Source: Lachnospiraceae bacterium UBA3633 (lineage in GTDB: Bacteria > Bacillota > Clostridia > Lachnospirales > Lachnospiraceae). Taken from it: a DNA stretch of 64,000 bases. The position numbers were made by a program, and so were the translations under genes. Location: contig DFKY01000010.1 of the NCBI GenBank assembly GCA_002374095.1, positions 1 to 64,000 on the forward strand, written 5' to 3'. Below are positions 17,849 through 27,683 of this stretch, piece after piece. The notes below the pieces were generated by a model that worked only from the letters and a program-made list of their open reading frames with translations, was not told the origin of the DNA and searched no databases. Within the stretch, counting starts at the first letter, position 1, and every line of letters begins with the position of its first letter.

Positions 17849-19648
17849 ATGAAAGATTTAATAAAAATTATTAATGAAGAAATCAAGAAGGCATATGTGG
17901 CAAATGGTTATGATCCTACATATGCTTATATTTCGGTGTCTGGATTTCCAGATCTTGCAGACTATCAGATAAATACCTGCTTTAATTTGGCAAAAATTCT
18001 TAAAAAAAATCCACTTGATGTGGCAAGTGAGATAGCAAGTATTATAAAAGATATATCAATAGATGGGATTAAGGTTTTTGAAAATGTAGAGCCATCAAAA
18101 CCAGGATTTGTCAATTTAAAGATAAACAATCTATTGTTATCTACATATATGTCAGAAGTGGTTACAGATGAAAAACTTGGCATAGATAAAGTATATATAT
18201 CTGACAATAATCTTCCAAAGGGCATTTTGCTTGATTATGGTGGAGCAAATGTTGCAAAACCACTTCATGTCGGACATCTTCGTGTAGCAGTTATTGGCGA
18301 AGCATTGAAAAGACTTTATAATCGACTTTCTATAAAGACGATAGCAGATGTACATCTCGGCGACTATGGTCTTCAGATGGGGCTTGTTATAGAAGAATTA
18401 AAGGATGAAGGAAAACTTCAGGATTTTACTATAAGTGACCTTGAGATAGTGTATCCGAAAGCTTCACTTAGAGCTAAAGGCGATAAGACAAAAGGCATAG
18501 AACCAGATATAGAATTTAATAGTAGAGCCCACGAATCTACAAAAAAACTTCAGGATAATATTGAACCAGAATTAAGTATCTGGAAAAAAATATTAGAGAT
18601 AAGTATAGAAGATCTAAAAAAGAGATATGCAGAGCTCAATGTATCATTTGACTATTACTATGGCGAATCTACAGTAAAAGATATAATGGGACCTATGGTT
18701 GATGATTTTATTAAAAGTGGTATAGCGTATGAATCTGATGGCGCATATGTAATAGATGTAAAAGAAGATACTGATAAGAAAGAAATGCCACCTTGTATAG
18801 TGAGAAAATCTGATGGTGCTGTATTATATGCTACATCAGATCTCGCTACTATAAAGTTCAGAGAAGAAAACTTTGATGTAGATGAATATGTCTATGTAGT
18901 CGATAAAAGACAAAGTCTACATCTTGAACAATGCTTTAGAGCTGCAAAGATTGCAGGGCTTGTAAAAGGTGATAAGAAGCTTATGCATGTGGCTGTTGGT
19001 ACCATGAATGGCCCAGATGGAAAGCCTTTTAAATCAAGAGATGGTGGAGTGGTAAAGCTTGAGACACTTATCAATGAGGCGAAAGAAAAAGCTAAAGTGG
19101 CATTGAAAGAAAATGATAGAAGTATAGATGAAAGTGACATAGAGAAGATTGCTAAAATTATAGCTATTGCAGCACTTAAGTATGGAGATCTTTCTAATAG
19201 CCCAACACGAGATTATAATTTTAGTATAGACAAGTTTTTGTCATTTCAAGGGAATACTGGACCATATATATTATATACACTGGTGAGAATTAAATCTATC
19301 TATGAGAAGATGTCTTTGGGAAATGTAAGTACAAAGAAAGATGTAGTGGTAAGGAGTATTCAGAGCGGGAAAGTTTCATTTGACTCAGTGATTCATAAGC
19401 TGCTACTTAAAGCAATCAGATATAAAGATATACTTTTAGAAGCATATAAAAGCTATGATCCAAGCGTCATATGCAAATACATATATGAATTATCCAATGA
19501 CTTTAATTCTTTCTACCACGAGCATAGTATTATAAATGAGTCTGACAGCGAAAAAAAATCATTTTATATATTTATACTCGACATAGTAGATAAAATAGTT
19601 AGAGATGCATTGTCGATACTTGCGATAGATGTGCCAGATAGGATGTAA
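17849..19648 (+). CDS. argS: Arginyl-tRNA synthetase
   Basis: 599 residues. An N-terminal ArgRS additional domain is followed by the class I HIGH variant in 'GGANVAKPLHVGHLRVAVIGEAL', 'LGDYGLQMG', 'YATSDLATIKFRE' and 'YVVDKRQSLHLEQCF', then a C-terminal DALR anticodon-binding domain ('NTGPYILYTLVRIKSI'). It charges tRNA-Arg. The KMSKS loop is poorly conserved (KSRDGG), as is usual for ArgRS. I start at ATG 17849, 1 nt after the upstream stop, rather than at the TTG four codons earlier; the ribosome site is weak for both. Confidence 0.95.
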   Translation: MKDLIKIINEEIKKAYVANGYDPTYAYISVSGFPDLADYQINTCFNLAKILKKNPLDVASEIASIIKDISIDGIKVFENVEPSKPGFVNLKINNLLLSTYMSEVVTDEKLGIDKVYISDNNLPKGILLDYGGANVAKPLHVGHLRVAVIGEALKRLYNRLSIKTIADVHLGDYGLQMGLVIEELKDEGKLQDFTISDLEIVYPKASLRAKGDKTKGIEPDIEFNSRAHESTKKLQDNIEPELSIWKKILEISIEDLKKRYAELNVSFDYYYGESTVKDIMGPMVDDFIKSGIAYESDGAYVIDVKEDTDKKEMPPCIVRKSDGAVLYATSDLATIKFREENFDVDEYVYVVDKRQSLHLEQCFRAAKIAGLVKGDKKLMHVAVGTMNGPDGKPFKSRDGGVVKLETLINEAKEKAKVALKENDRSIDESDIEKIAKIIAIAALKYGDLSNSPTRDYNFSIDKFLSFQGNTGPYILYTLVRIKSIYEKMSLGNVSTKKDVVVRSIQSGKVSFDSVIHKLLLKAIRYKDILLEAYKSYDPSVICKYIYELSNDFNSFYHEHSIINESDSEKKSFYIFILDIVDKIVRDALSILAIDVPDRM

Positions 19649-19665
19649 GATTAAGTGATTATCAT

Positions 19666-19692
19666 AATAGGGCGGTTTCTCGCCCTATTTTT
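19666..19692 (+). terminator. Rho-independent terminator after argS
   Basis: Stem ATAGGGCG / CGCCCTAT with a 6-nt loop and TTTT run. The variable-family core, copy B, begins immediately after it, exactly as copy A follows the hicAB terminator. Confidence 0.88.
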
Positions 19693-19693
19693 G

Positions 19694-19774
19694 TGCAAAA
19701 TTCGCATTTTTCATAACCCCCTATGAAATCGCTAAAAACCCTCTATCTTTTCAAATGGCTTGGAGATTGGTACC
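19694..19774 (+). repeat. Family core element, copy B, with upstream flank type 1
   Basis: Nearly the same 80 nt as copy A (2741-2822), core at 19739-19774 ending GGTACC (one change, GGAGATTGG). Beyond GGTACC the sequence is unrelated to the copy A leader and is replaced by the nested palindrome at 19798-20124. Confidence 0.85.
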
Positions 19775-19797
19775 AGGCGCTGTCGACGGATTATGCT

Positions 19798-20124
19798 ATT
19801 GTTCAATGTAAATATGCATATTTGTAAGGCAAGAGCTGTTTTTCGAGCTTGGTCCTCGGAAGCAGAACTACTAATGACCTAGTATTTTGCTAAAAGCAGG
19901 AGCAAAAAAGCGGAGCGTTCGAGCTCGCATTGTAGGGGCGAGCGCCCGAGCGGAGCGACAAAGTGCCCTTGGGGTGCATTGCGAGCCCTTAAATATGCTC
20001 GCTCTCTTATCCGGTGACTTTTTTGCTCCTAACGCAAAATTCTATGTCATAAGAAGTTCTAAGCTTCCTGCGGAACCTCTCAAACAGCTCTTGCTTACAG
20101 AAAAGATAATTGCATTAGTACAAT
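19798..20124 (+). repeat. Large nested imperfect palindrome in the leader of the 20204 gene
   Basis: Matched arms lie one inside another: ATTGT/ACAAT (19798, 20120), TGTAA/TTACA, GCAAGAGCTGTTT/AAACAGCTCTTGC (19829-19841, 20082-20094), GGAAG/CTTCC, AGAACT/AGTTCT, ATGAC/GTCAT, and AGGAGCAAAAAAG/CTTTTTTGCTCCT (19898-19910, 20018-20030). The centre holds a GTAGGGGCGAGC..GCGAGCCC short repeat also found at 41079-41193. It resembles a MITE or a large structured RNA. A 90-codon ORF across it (19887-20159) has no ribosome site and is judged spurious. Confidence 0.7.
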
Positions 20125-20203
20125 ATGCAGTTAGTGTGAACGAGCAATGTACCAACTAAACTATTGCAAAAGTGCTGTGCTCCAAAGGTCGTAACAACAT
20201 TAC

Positions 20204-22057
20204 ATGAAAAAAGCAAGTAGATTGATTAAGAGATATATAGCACTTTTATTAGTGCTTCTTTTTAGTATAGAGAGTTTCGCCGCCGTAGTTGGAGACAACG
20301 ACGGAGCTGCGTTTATCACAAAGGCCGAGTTCGACTCTATGAAAAATGATTTTCAATCGCAACTTGACCGCTACAACTCATCCCTTGACAATAAGATTGA
20401 TGGTGCGATAGCGAATTATCTCTCGGGAGTTACAACTGCGAAAAAAACGGATATAAAGCCTGGTGTTGAAAAATATGATGAAATCAGGTGGATGCATGGA
20501 CCGTATAACTTTTTGACGACACGACATTATACGAACTTCCAAAAAAATGGTAGTGTGGATGGTTATTCAGATAATACTGGCTGGCAGATTATAGAAATGG
20601 ATAATCGGCGTCAGTCTGCAGCCGATATGTCCCTTTGGTTTTTCGATAACATGTCCGCACGTACAGGTGAATTGGTCGTTGCGGGAAGGCTTAATTGGGT
20701 CGGCCCACATGATAATCGATGGGGTTATGGGACATTTCCTGCTCAGCGCCTCGATTCTAACTATAATAAAAGTAAGCGTGCACCATCACTCTATGTTCAA
20801 GCAACAATTGGTGACGACGGATGCTGGACTTTGAAAACGAATGAAAAAGTAATTGTCGGTGAATTGGGCGTAAAAGATGAGATACATGCATTTCCTCATT
20901 GGCCGGAGCCTGACACTTCTGGTTCGAATACTGCGGAGAGCTTGGGTGATAATCGCCGCTTTACCTTGTCTAGTGCGTTAGATGATTCGACTGCCGCTCT
21001 CTCTTTTACAAATGGTGCGAAAGGACAGGATGATTTTATTGAATATACGATTGGTGATATTTATACTTCAACTAATGGTACAGATCGTTTGGGTGCATTC
21101 ACACTTCATTCAAAGGTCCGCTTAAAAGATAATCCAGCATTATTCTTAACAAGTCACACAGAAGTACTATATAAAAAATATGCCGATGGAGCCGCTGCTG
21201 ATAATTGGCGAACTGGTCTGAGCCTCAACGTTGCTCCTGAGGACCCGTCGTCAATTGGAAATAAATCATATTATCCCACTGTTGATAGTGCAAGGTATCA
21301 TCAGCATCTTTGGGAGACACAGCAACAATATGAAAAAGATAATGTGAACTTATATTATGCGTTTTTTGGTTCAGATATAAACACAAATGTTAATATTGCC
21401 CCTCATGTAAAGCATCTTGCCGACTATGACTATTTAGATCTCTCAAAAAGTGAAAATAGTATTACTTTGGAAGCAGAACCATCGGGACTTGGGCTCTCTG
21501 CCGTCCATCCACATCTAGGGAGAACCTCGTATGGTTCGAGTGTGCCTAAGCGCTTGCATGCTGTGGAGTTTGGTGCCGGTTCTACCATCGATAATGTTAA
21601 TCTCACAATTCCATTATTCTATCGTGCAACATGGAGTGAAATTAAAACAGACGCTTTTAAAAATAGATTTGATAAACAACCGCTCGCAAAAGGTGCTGGT
21701 TTGCCTATATTGGTTGATGCAGAAAATGCTGGAACAGTTACATTATCTTTTAACTATGAAGAAGATTCTAATACTGATTCATCGGTTGTGCGTTGTACAC
21801 CTGATCAGAAAATTAAGACATATTTTAAGACGAAGAATTTTCTTGATAAAGATGGCAAGTATTGGTCTGGCTGGACCAATTTAAATGCATCAGGGTCTGG
21901 TGTAAATCTAAATGGTACTGAATGGACTGGAGGCGAGGTGAAAATTACAATAGATGTGAAAAAAGGCGATAGTATCTGGATGCGTATTGACCCACTTACA
22001 GAAGATGGTGTATATTGTACCATGTCTAATTATAAATGTAATTTAACAGTAGAGTAG
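20204..22057 (+). CDS. Variable secreted protein of the VVGDNDG family
   Basis: 617 residues, the longest copy. Signal peptide MKKASRLIKRYIALLLVLLF..SIESFA, with cleavage likely before AVVGDND. The constant region to about residue 75 is almost the same as in the 3001 and 27983 proteins but ends in 'IANYLSGV'. The unique middle (80-490) is rich in Asp, Asn and Gly. The C-terminal domain from about 495 begins 'KGAGLPILVDAENAGTVTLSF' and ends 'IWMRIDPLTEDGVYC', the same pattern as in the 3001 protein. No Shine-Dalgarno at the ATG. No sorting signal seen. Function unknown. Confidence 0.88.
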   Translation: MKKASRLIKRYIALLLVLLFSIESFAAVVGDNDGAAFITKAEFDSMKNDFQSQLDRYNSSLDNKIDGAIANYLSGVTTAKKTDIKPGVEKYDEIRWMHGPYNFLTTRHYTNFQKNGSVDGYSDNTGWQIIEMDNRRQSAADMSLWFFDNMSARTGELVVAGRLNWVGPHDNRWGYGTFPAQRLDSNYNKSKRAPSLYVQATIGDDGCWTLKTNEKVIVGELGVKDEIHAFPHWPEPDTSGSNTAESLGDNRRFTLSSALDDSTAALSFTNGAKGQDDFIEYTIGDIYTSTNGTDRLGAFTLHSKVRLKDNPALFLTSHTEVLYKKYADGAAADNWRTGLSLNVAPEDPSSIGNKSYYPTVDSARYHQHLWETQQQYEKDNVNLYYAFFGSDINTNVNIAPHVKHLADYDYLDLSKSENSITLEAEPSGLGLSAVHPHLGRTSYGSSVPKRLHAVEFGAGSTIDNVNLTIPLFYRATWSEIKTDAFKNRFDKQPLAKGAGLPILVDAENAGTVTLSFNYEEDSNTDSSVVRCTPDQKIKTYFKTKNFLDKDGKYWSGWTNLNASGSGVNLNGTEWTGGEVKITIDVKKGDSIWMRIDPLTEDGVYCTMSNYKCNLTVE

Positions 22058-22134
22058 TGATTGAATTAAAATAAATGATTTGTTGGTGAAAAAAATTAGA
22101 AAATGTTTTAGGTTTGATTCTTATTCCTAAGATT

Positions 22135-23403
22135 TTATTCACACAATGTATTGACTGGCACTACGAAGATGCCATCTTTACGTTTGTAAAGAGGACCTAC
22201 AGCAGTAATGATCATCAAAAACTTAGGGGAACTTTCGTTACTTTTATTTTCAAGTTTATTTTTCAATAAAGTTAGATGTCGAGCTGCTTCGTCTATTTGC
22301 TCTTCTCCGCCAAGCTTTATTTCTGCCAATGCATAGTTGCCATTATTAAGTTTTAAGACAGCATCACATTCAAGGCCAGCATTATCACGATAGTGTAAGA
22401 TGCTGGCTTTTTGTTTGCTCAAATATATTTTAAGTTCATGTATGACAAAATCTTCAAATATAAAACCAAATGTTTTTAAATCATTTAGTAAATCATTTGG
22501 ATATATGGATAGGGCAGCACAAGCAATAGACGTATCTACAAAATGCTTTATGGAAGTTGATCTTATGGAAGTCTTTGATCGTATATTGGGATTCCAAGCA
22601 TCAATGTTATCTATTAAATACAAATCTTTAAGTGCTTGCTCATATTTAATAAATGTTTTAATATCTATAGTTCTTCCTATGTGTTCTGAAATATCAGCAA
22701 TGATTTTTGTATTAGAAGCTTCTGTAGATATATTTCTTGCATAGCTTTTGAGTAGCGCTCTTATTATGTCAGTTTTTAAAGTTTTGAATCTTTCATTTTC
22801 ACTATATTCAAAATTAAATAGACCATTATAATAGTTATGTGTGATTTCTATACCATCTTCAAGTTCCACTGCTTTTACTGATAGTGGCCAACCACCTCTA
22901 CATATAAGTTTTGCTATAAAAGTTAAATCTATATCAGAATTAAAGTCAGATATATTTAAATCGTTGTTTGAAAAAGCTTCACTAATGGAAAATAGTTTTT
23001 TTGATTCCAGAGTCTCTGATAGAGACATTGTATTCATAATTATTTTAGTAATTCTTCCAGCTCCACTATGATATATTTCACGAGTGTTTCCTGGTGTGAC
23101 ACTACCAGTTAGGATATATTTTCCAAAAATGTATTCTTTATCTAAATCATTTTTGATTTGGTTCCATATGTCTGGGACAGTTTGCCATTCGTCTATTAAT
23201 CTTGGGAAATCACCATATAGTACACTTTTTGGATTTAATTTTGTGTATTCTATAATTTGCTTTGTGTTCAATGAAACGCTGCTATTTGCAAATTTTGTGC
23301 ATGTTGTAGTTTTGCCACAAAATTTTGGGCCTTCAATAAGTACTGCACCAGATGTTTTGAGAACATCTTTGATGATGCTTTCTATATTTCGTGTATAATT
23401 CAT
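22135..23403 (-). CDS. AAA ATPase with DUF4143-type C-terminus
   Basis: 422 residues. Walker A 'IEGPKFCGKTTT' near the N-terminus, Walker B-like 'FPRLIDEWQTVPD', sensor-like 'YILTGSVTPG', then a DUF4143 region with 'DNAGLECDAVLKLNNG..ALAEIKLGG', the E-x-D-x(n)-E-x-K pattern of a PD-(D/E)XK fold. The family is common in anaerobes but of unknown function. It is convergent with the 20204 gene and divergent from the 23570 gene. GAGAA-type ribosome site just before its start. Confidence 0.85.
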   Translation of the reverse strand: MNYTRNIESIIKDVLKTSGAVLIEGPKFCGKTTTCTKFANSSVSLNTKQIIEYTKLNPKSVLYGDFPRLIDEWQTVPDIWNQIKNDLDKEYIFGKYILTGSVTPGNTREIYHSGAGRITKIIMNTMSLSETLESKKLFSISEAFSNNDLNISDFNSDIDLTFIAKLICRGGWPLSVKAVELEDGIEITHNYYNGLFNFEYSENERFKTLKTDIIRALLKSYARNISTEASNTKIIADISEHIGRTIDIKTFIKYEQALKDLYLIDNIDAWNPNIRSKTSIRSTSIKHFVDTSIACAALSIYPNDLLNDLKTFGFIFEDFVIHELKIYLSKQKASILHYRDNAGLECDAVLKLNNGNYALAEIKLGGEEQIDEAARHLTLLKNKLENKSNESSPKFLMIITAVGPLYKRKDGIFVVPVNTLCE

Positions 23404-23503
23404 TTGATTCTCCTTTTATGTAAATGTCCCGCTAATAAGCCAATTTTAACATAAAATCCCAAATAATTCAATATGAAATTCCCAAAAAATTCACTATTGC
23501 TGA

Positions 23504-23540
23504 CCCCCCTATCTTTTGAGAATGCATGGAGGTTGGTACC
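23504..23540 (+). repeat. Family core element, copy C
   Basis: CCCCCCTATCTTTT, 9-10 nt, GGAGGTTGGTACC; only 29 nt before the ATG at 23570. The flank upstream differs from copies A, B and D, and the flank downstream is also unique. If the core lies within a transcript, its GGAGG is too far from the start to act as a normal ribosome site. Confidence 0.8.
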
Positions 23541-23569
23541 TGCCGCGTTTGGTCGTAAGATATACATTT

Positions 23570-24928
23570 ATGAAAAAGAGCACAAGAATGGTAAAAAAGT
23601 TGCTTGCCTTATTTTTGATTGTGCTCATAAGTATAGAAAGTTTTGGGGCGGTTGTCGGCGACAATGATGGAATGGCTTTTGTGACTAAAGTTGAATTTGA
23701 AGCACTTAAAGATAATTTTGATAGTCAAATTGATAATTATGAAGCATCTATAGACCGTAAGATTGATGGTGCGATTGCATCATATTTAGCTGGGATACGA
23801 CTTAACACAAAAGAAACGCTAACTAATATATATGAAAATTTAGGCGGAGAAAAAATAAGATTTGGCTCTCCAAATATAACACCTACTACAAAACCAGTAA
23901 CTGGCTACGCACTTTTTTTTGAAAATGGTGATAAATATGGAGTGTCGGTGACTTACATCGGTGGTGGGAATTATGCTATCCGGGATCCTAAGGAAGCAAG
24001 ATGGACTAACAATGGTGGTCAAGTTTTAGGTAAAGTTTTAATATATAAAGAAGAAAATAACAAAAATAATCGTTTTTTGGATTGTTATAGAGAAACTGTT
24101 GTGCAGGCTTGTTATGCTGGGGGTTGGTGGACTGGTGGTTCTACGGTTAGAAAATGTACAGTTTCATTTCCGCTTGGTCAGGGTTCTAAAGATTTGGGTA
24201 TGGCTATCACGGACCAAAGCGTTTATTCTGTAGACTTTCAACAGGCTGTGTATCGGGAATATAAACCAGTCCAAATTGATTTAACTAATTGGACAGCTGC
24301 TTGGGATGTTGATGGCTCTGCAGACAAAGTATTTATTTCAGAAGAAAATTACAAACATGTGAGCGAACTGCAATCTAATTTAGGAACACGGACTACAGCA
24401 GATGGTGGGACTATATATAATGGAAAAGCGACTACGGATGGTTCCAAACATGACGAGACAGATGTAACTTTCACAAATATCCGAATAAATAATTGGAAAA
24501 TCGATGATAATCAAAAATATGAGTCGCTTACTCCTGGCTTTTATTATCGCTCTCAATATGACAATAGTTTATTTGGTGGGGTACAATTTTTTGAGACAAA
24601 TGATAGTGGAAAAGTTAAAATAGACAATTTAAAATTTATGAGATCAACAAGTGGGAATGTATATTTTGCCATTAGTACTTCTCCATTTGCTAATCAAGAA
24701 AATCTTGTTGGTAATGTTCGTTTTGATTCTATAACAGGGGCTACATTAGATGATGAAGCATCAAATCGTTACCGTGCAATTTCTGGTTCATTAGTGACTA
24801 TTGAATTTGACATAGATAAAGACAAAACATATTATATTAAATGTCAGCCTGCAACATCAAAAACTTCAAGTAATGATGTTTATTGTGGCATAGCAAATGG
24901 CACAACAATTGAAGCAATGTACGAGTAA
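23570..24928 (+). CDS. Variable secreted protein, VVGDNDG family subtype 2
   Basis: 452 residues from the ATG at 23570 that aligns with the paralogues; an upstream in-frame ATG at 23516 lies inside the core element and is rejected. Signal peptide with 'LLALFLIVLISIESFG', then 'AVVGDNDGMAFVTKVEF'; the constant region is more diverged here (EALKDNFDSQIDNYEAS). From about residue 85 to the end it is similar throughout to the 24943 protein: 'LTPGFYYRSQYDNSLFGGVQFFE', 'YYIKCQPATSKTSSND'. The ending echoes the C-terminal beta domain of subtype 1. No Shine-Dalgarno. Function unknown. Confidence 0.86.
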   Translation: MKKSTRMVKKLLALFLIVLISIESFGAVVGDNDGMAFVTKVEFEALKDNFDSQIDNYEASIDRKIDGAIASYLAGIRLNTKETLTNIYENLGGEKIRFGSPNITPTTKPVTGYALFFENGDKYGVSVTYIGGGNYAIRDPKEARWTNNGGQVLGKVLIYKEENNKNNRFLDCYRETVVQACYAGGWWTGGSTVRKCTVSFPLGQGSKDLGMAITDQSVYSVDFQQAVYREYKPVQIDLTNWTAAWDVDGSADKVFISEENYKHVSELQSNLGTRTTADGGTIYNGKATTDGSKHDETDVTFTNIRINNWKIDDNQKYESLTPGFYYRSQYDNSLFGGVQFFETNDSGKVKIDNLKFMRSTSGNVYFAISTSPFANQENLVGNVRFDSITGATLDDEASNRYRAISGSLVTIEFDIDKDKTYYIKCQPATSKTSSNDVYCGIANGTTIEAMYE

Positions 24929-24942
24929 TAATGAGGGAATGT

Positions 24943-26307
24943 ATGAAATATACAAATAAAATATTATCTAATTTGTTAAAAGTGTTTTTATTTATAATTC
25001 TTTTATCTGTGGAGGTTACTGCCAGTGTTGTGAGCGATAATGATGGCAGTGCTTTTATTACAAAAGGAGAATTTGATTCATTAAAAAACAATTTTCAAAT
25101 ACAAATTGATAGATATAATAAAAATATAGATAGTTTGATAGATGTGGCGATATCAAGTTATTTGACAGGTGTTAAAGCCGAGCGCCATATAAAATTGACC
25201 AATATATACGATATTTTAGGTGGGGATAATATAAAATTTGGACTACCTGATATATCACCGACAGTAGAACCAAACACTGGTGCAGTATTTTTTTTCGAAA
25301 ATGGAGATAGATATGGTGTAGGAATATTGATGGCACCAGGGAGTGGTGAGTCAAGGCGGGGAGTAATGAATCCAATGTATCAATGGTGGAATGATTATGA
25401 ACCATCACATTTTAGGTTAGGAAAGTTTATAAAATATATTAATGACAGTGGAAAAAAGTTTTTACAAACATATGAAGTAGGTGCTATACAAGCAGTATTT
25501 TCTGGTGGCTGGTGGACAGGTGCGACTTCTGTTCAAGAATCTGTTATAAATCAACCATTTGGTAATGGTGCGCAAAAGTTAAACGTTCCAATTACTGTCG
25601 GAAGTTATTATAAGTGTGACTATTATAATTCTATATATAGAGAAAGAAAAGATGTTGATTTGGATTTAAGCAATTGGACTTCAGCTTATGACATATCTAC
25701 AACTGACGATAAAGTATTCATATCAACTACTAATTATGAAAATGTTGATGTATTGCAAGAAAGTTGGTCAGATATTACTGCAAGTGGACCATTTTATAAT
25801 GGAAATACACCAGCAGATGGAAGTAGTCATGATGAAGGTGATTGTACTATTATAGGAATAAATCTTTACAATTGGACTGTTGATAAAAATCAACAATATG
25901 ATTTATTGACGCCAGGTTTTTATTATAGAAAGCAATATAGTAATTCGCTATATGGAGGGGTGCAGTTTTTTAAAGCCACTAAAAAAGGGAAAGTGAAAGT
26001 TGACACTTTAAAGTTTACGAGGTCTTCGCCAGGCATAGTATATTTTGCTATAAAAAGTTCACCATTTGATAATTTGGAGACACTAAAAGGTGATGTAAAA
26101 TTTGATAAAATAGAAGGTTGCACAGTTGATAGTTCTTCGGATAATAGGTATAGTGCAACTTCAGGTGATACAGTCAAGTTAGAATTTGAAGTAGAAGAAG
26201 GCAAAACATATTTCATAAAATGTCAACCATCTACAACTAAAAGTGCAAGTAATACATTGTATTGTGGAATAGATAATGGTGCAACTATTGAACTTACATA
26301 TGAGTAG
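24943..26307 (+). CDS. Variable secreted protein, VVGDNDG family subtype 2, tandem copy
   Basis: 454 residues from ATG 24943, which has a GAGGG ribosome site 6 nt upstream (the ATG at 24931 is less suitable). Signal peptide 'LLKVFLFIILLSVEVTA', then 'SVVSDNDGSAFITKGEF', the most diverged constant region. It aligns along its whole length with the preceding gene ('GGWWTGATSVQES', 'FYYRKQYSNSLYGGVQFF', 'TYFIKCQPSTTKSASN'). It lacks its own core element and follows the previous gene by 14 nt, so the pair is one operon born of tandem duplication. More AT-rich than its neighbour. Confidence 0.86.
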   Translation: MKYTNKILSNLLKVFLFIILLSVEVTASVVSDNDGSAFITKGEFDSLKNNFQIQIDRYNKNIDSLIDVAISSYLTGVKAERHIKLTNIYDILGGDNIKFGLPDISPTVEPNTGAVFFFENGDRYGVGILMAPGSGESRRGVMNPMYQWWNDYEPSHFRLGKFIKYINDSGKKFLQTYEVGAIQAVFSGGWWTGATSVQESVINQPFGNGAQKLNVPITVGSYYKCDYYNSIYRERKDVDLDLSNWTSAYDISTTDDKVFISTTNYENVDVLQESWSDITASGPFYNGNTPADGSSHDEGDCTIIGINLYNWTVDKNQQYDLLTPGFYYRKQYSNSLYGGVQFFKATKKGKVKVDTLKFTRSSPGIVYFAIKSSPFDNLETLKGDVKFDKIEGCTVDSSSDNRYSATSGDTVKLEFEVEEGKTYFIKCQPSTTKSASNTLYCGIDNGATIELTYE

Positions 26308-26363
26308 AAAGTTATATTGTAAAAGCAATGAACTGAATTGCTTGTATAATAAAAAGATAATTG

Positions 26364-27581
26364 TTAGATATAAGAAATAGGTATATTCATAGCATTATCA
26401 GTTATATGAATTGGCTTATCGTAGAAACTAATGATGGCACCTTCGCCAATTTTTACATTAGTAAATTTATTTAATACAGAAAAACTTTTTATGTCGTCCT
26501 TACTTGGGTCGGCATGTTTTTTTATCTCTATTGGATATAAAGTCTTATTCTTTTCTATAATCAAATCAATTTCTTTCATATCTTTGTCGCGATAAAAATA
26601 TAAGCGAGGTTCATTGTTTAAGGAATTATAAAAACTTTTTAATATTTCCGATATGACATAGTTTTCAAGAATATGCCCAGCCATCGGACCATTTTTTAGT
26701 GTAATACTATCTTCCCAACCAAGTAAATGACATAAAAGCCCAGTATCCATAAAATATACTTTAGGAGTCTTGACAAGTCTTGATGATAAGTTATTTGAAT
26801 AAGGTCTAAGTAAGTAAATGATATTTGAAGCTTCAAGTATAGATAAATAGTGCTCCGCAGTATGAACATTTATTTTTAAATCACTGGCAATGCGAGATAT
26901 GTTTAACAAATTTGATACTTGAGATGCAAGAAGTTGCATGAAATTGTGAAAAGTTAATAGATTCCCAATTTGTGACAAATCTCTTACATCTCTATCTAAA
27001 TATTCTGAAATATAGTTTTGCCAAAATATTTTTTGATTATAATCTTTATTTACAAAAAGTTCTGGAGACCCACCGCGGAGTATTTCATCCCATATATCAT
27101 CATAAGATATATTTATTTTACCATGTTTTTTTATATATTTTTCTGTAGGATAAAATTCATCATAAAAATTTAGTTTGTATTTTTCTCTTTGTGATAAGCC
27201 ATACAATTTAATTATGCCAAGGCGTCCCGCAAGAGAGTCAGATACGTTTTTCATTAATAAAAATGATTGACTGCCAGATAAATAGCATTGCGATTTTTTA
27301 TTGGTGTTATCAATTTGCAATTTTAAAGGTAAAAAAACTTCTGGTGCTCTTTGAACTTCGTCAAGTATAAGTGGAAGAGAATGATTTTTGAAAAATAGAT
27401 TAGGGGTGTTAATTATTTCACTTCGTAAAGTTGGATCATCAAAATTCAATAATTCTATATCTGGCTTGTGGTTAATCAAAAAAGTCGTTTTGCCAGATTG
27501 TCTTGGACCAGTAATTAGAATTGCTTTATACATTTTTTCCAATGTCTTTATTGAGTTTTCGATGTGCCTTTTGATATACAT
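26364..27581 (-). CDS. AAA ATPase with DUF4143 domain
   Basis: 405 residues. Walker A 'ILITGPRQSGKTT', Walker B 'LPLILDEVQRAPEV', arginine-rich 'LSGSQSFLLMKNVSDSLAGR', the DUF4143 helix-turn-helix-like region (ASDLKINVHTAEHYLSILEAS), and a C-terminal 'KEIDLIIEKNKTLYPIEIKKH', again the D-x(n)-E-x-K nuclease-like motif. Only distantly similar to the 22135 ATPase. Convergent with the 24943 gene and divergent from the 27983 gene. Function unknown. Confidence 0.88.
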   Translation of the reverse strand: MYIKRHIENSIKTLEKMYKAILITGPRQSGKTTFLINHKPDIELLNFDDPTLRSEIINTPNLFFKNHSLPLILDEVQRAPEVFLPLKLQIDNTNKKSQCYLSGSQSFLLMKNVSDSLAGRLGIIKLYGLSQREKYKLNFYDEFYPTEKYIKKHGKINISYDDIWDEILRGGSPELFVNKDYNQKIFWQNYISEYLDRDVRDLSQIGNLLTFHNFMQLLASQVSNLLNISRIASDLKINVHTAEHYLSILEASNIIYLLRPYSNNLSSRLVKTPKVYFMDTGLLCHLLGWEDSITLKNGPMAGHILENYVISEILKSFYNSLNNEPRLYFYRDKDMKEIDLIIEKNKTLYPIEIKKHADPSKDDIKSFSVLNKFTNVKIGEGAIISFYDKPIHITDNAMNIPISYI

Positions 27582-27683
27582 AGTTTAATCCATCATCTGC
27601 ATATTGTTTTAGTATTTTTTTGAATTGTTAGATATATCGTCTATTTTGCACTATAAGTGCATAATTTACTATAACAAATTTAG

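Noticed and set aside
19887..20159. 90-codon ORF upstream of the 20204 gene
   Set aside because: It lies across the nested palindrome, has no ribosome site, and its composition comes from repeat DNA.
23516..23569. Upstream ATG for the 23570 gene
   Set aside because: It falls inside the core element and would add 18 residues before the signal peptide that paralogues lack.
22135..27581. DUF4143 ATPases as transposition or integrase proteins
   Set aside because: No integrase or transposase motifs; only ATPase and nuclease-like features, so a mobile-element call is not supported.
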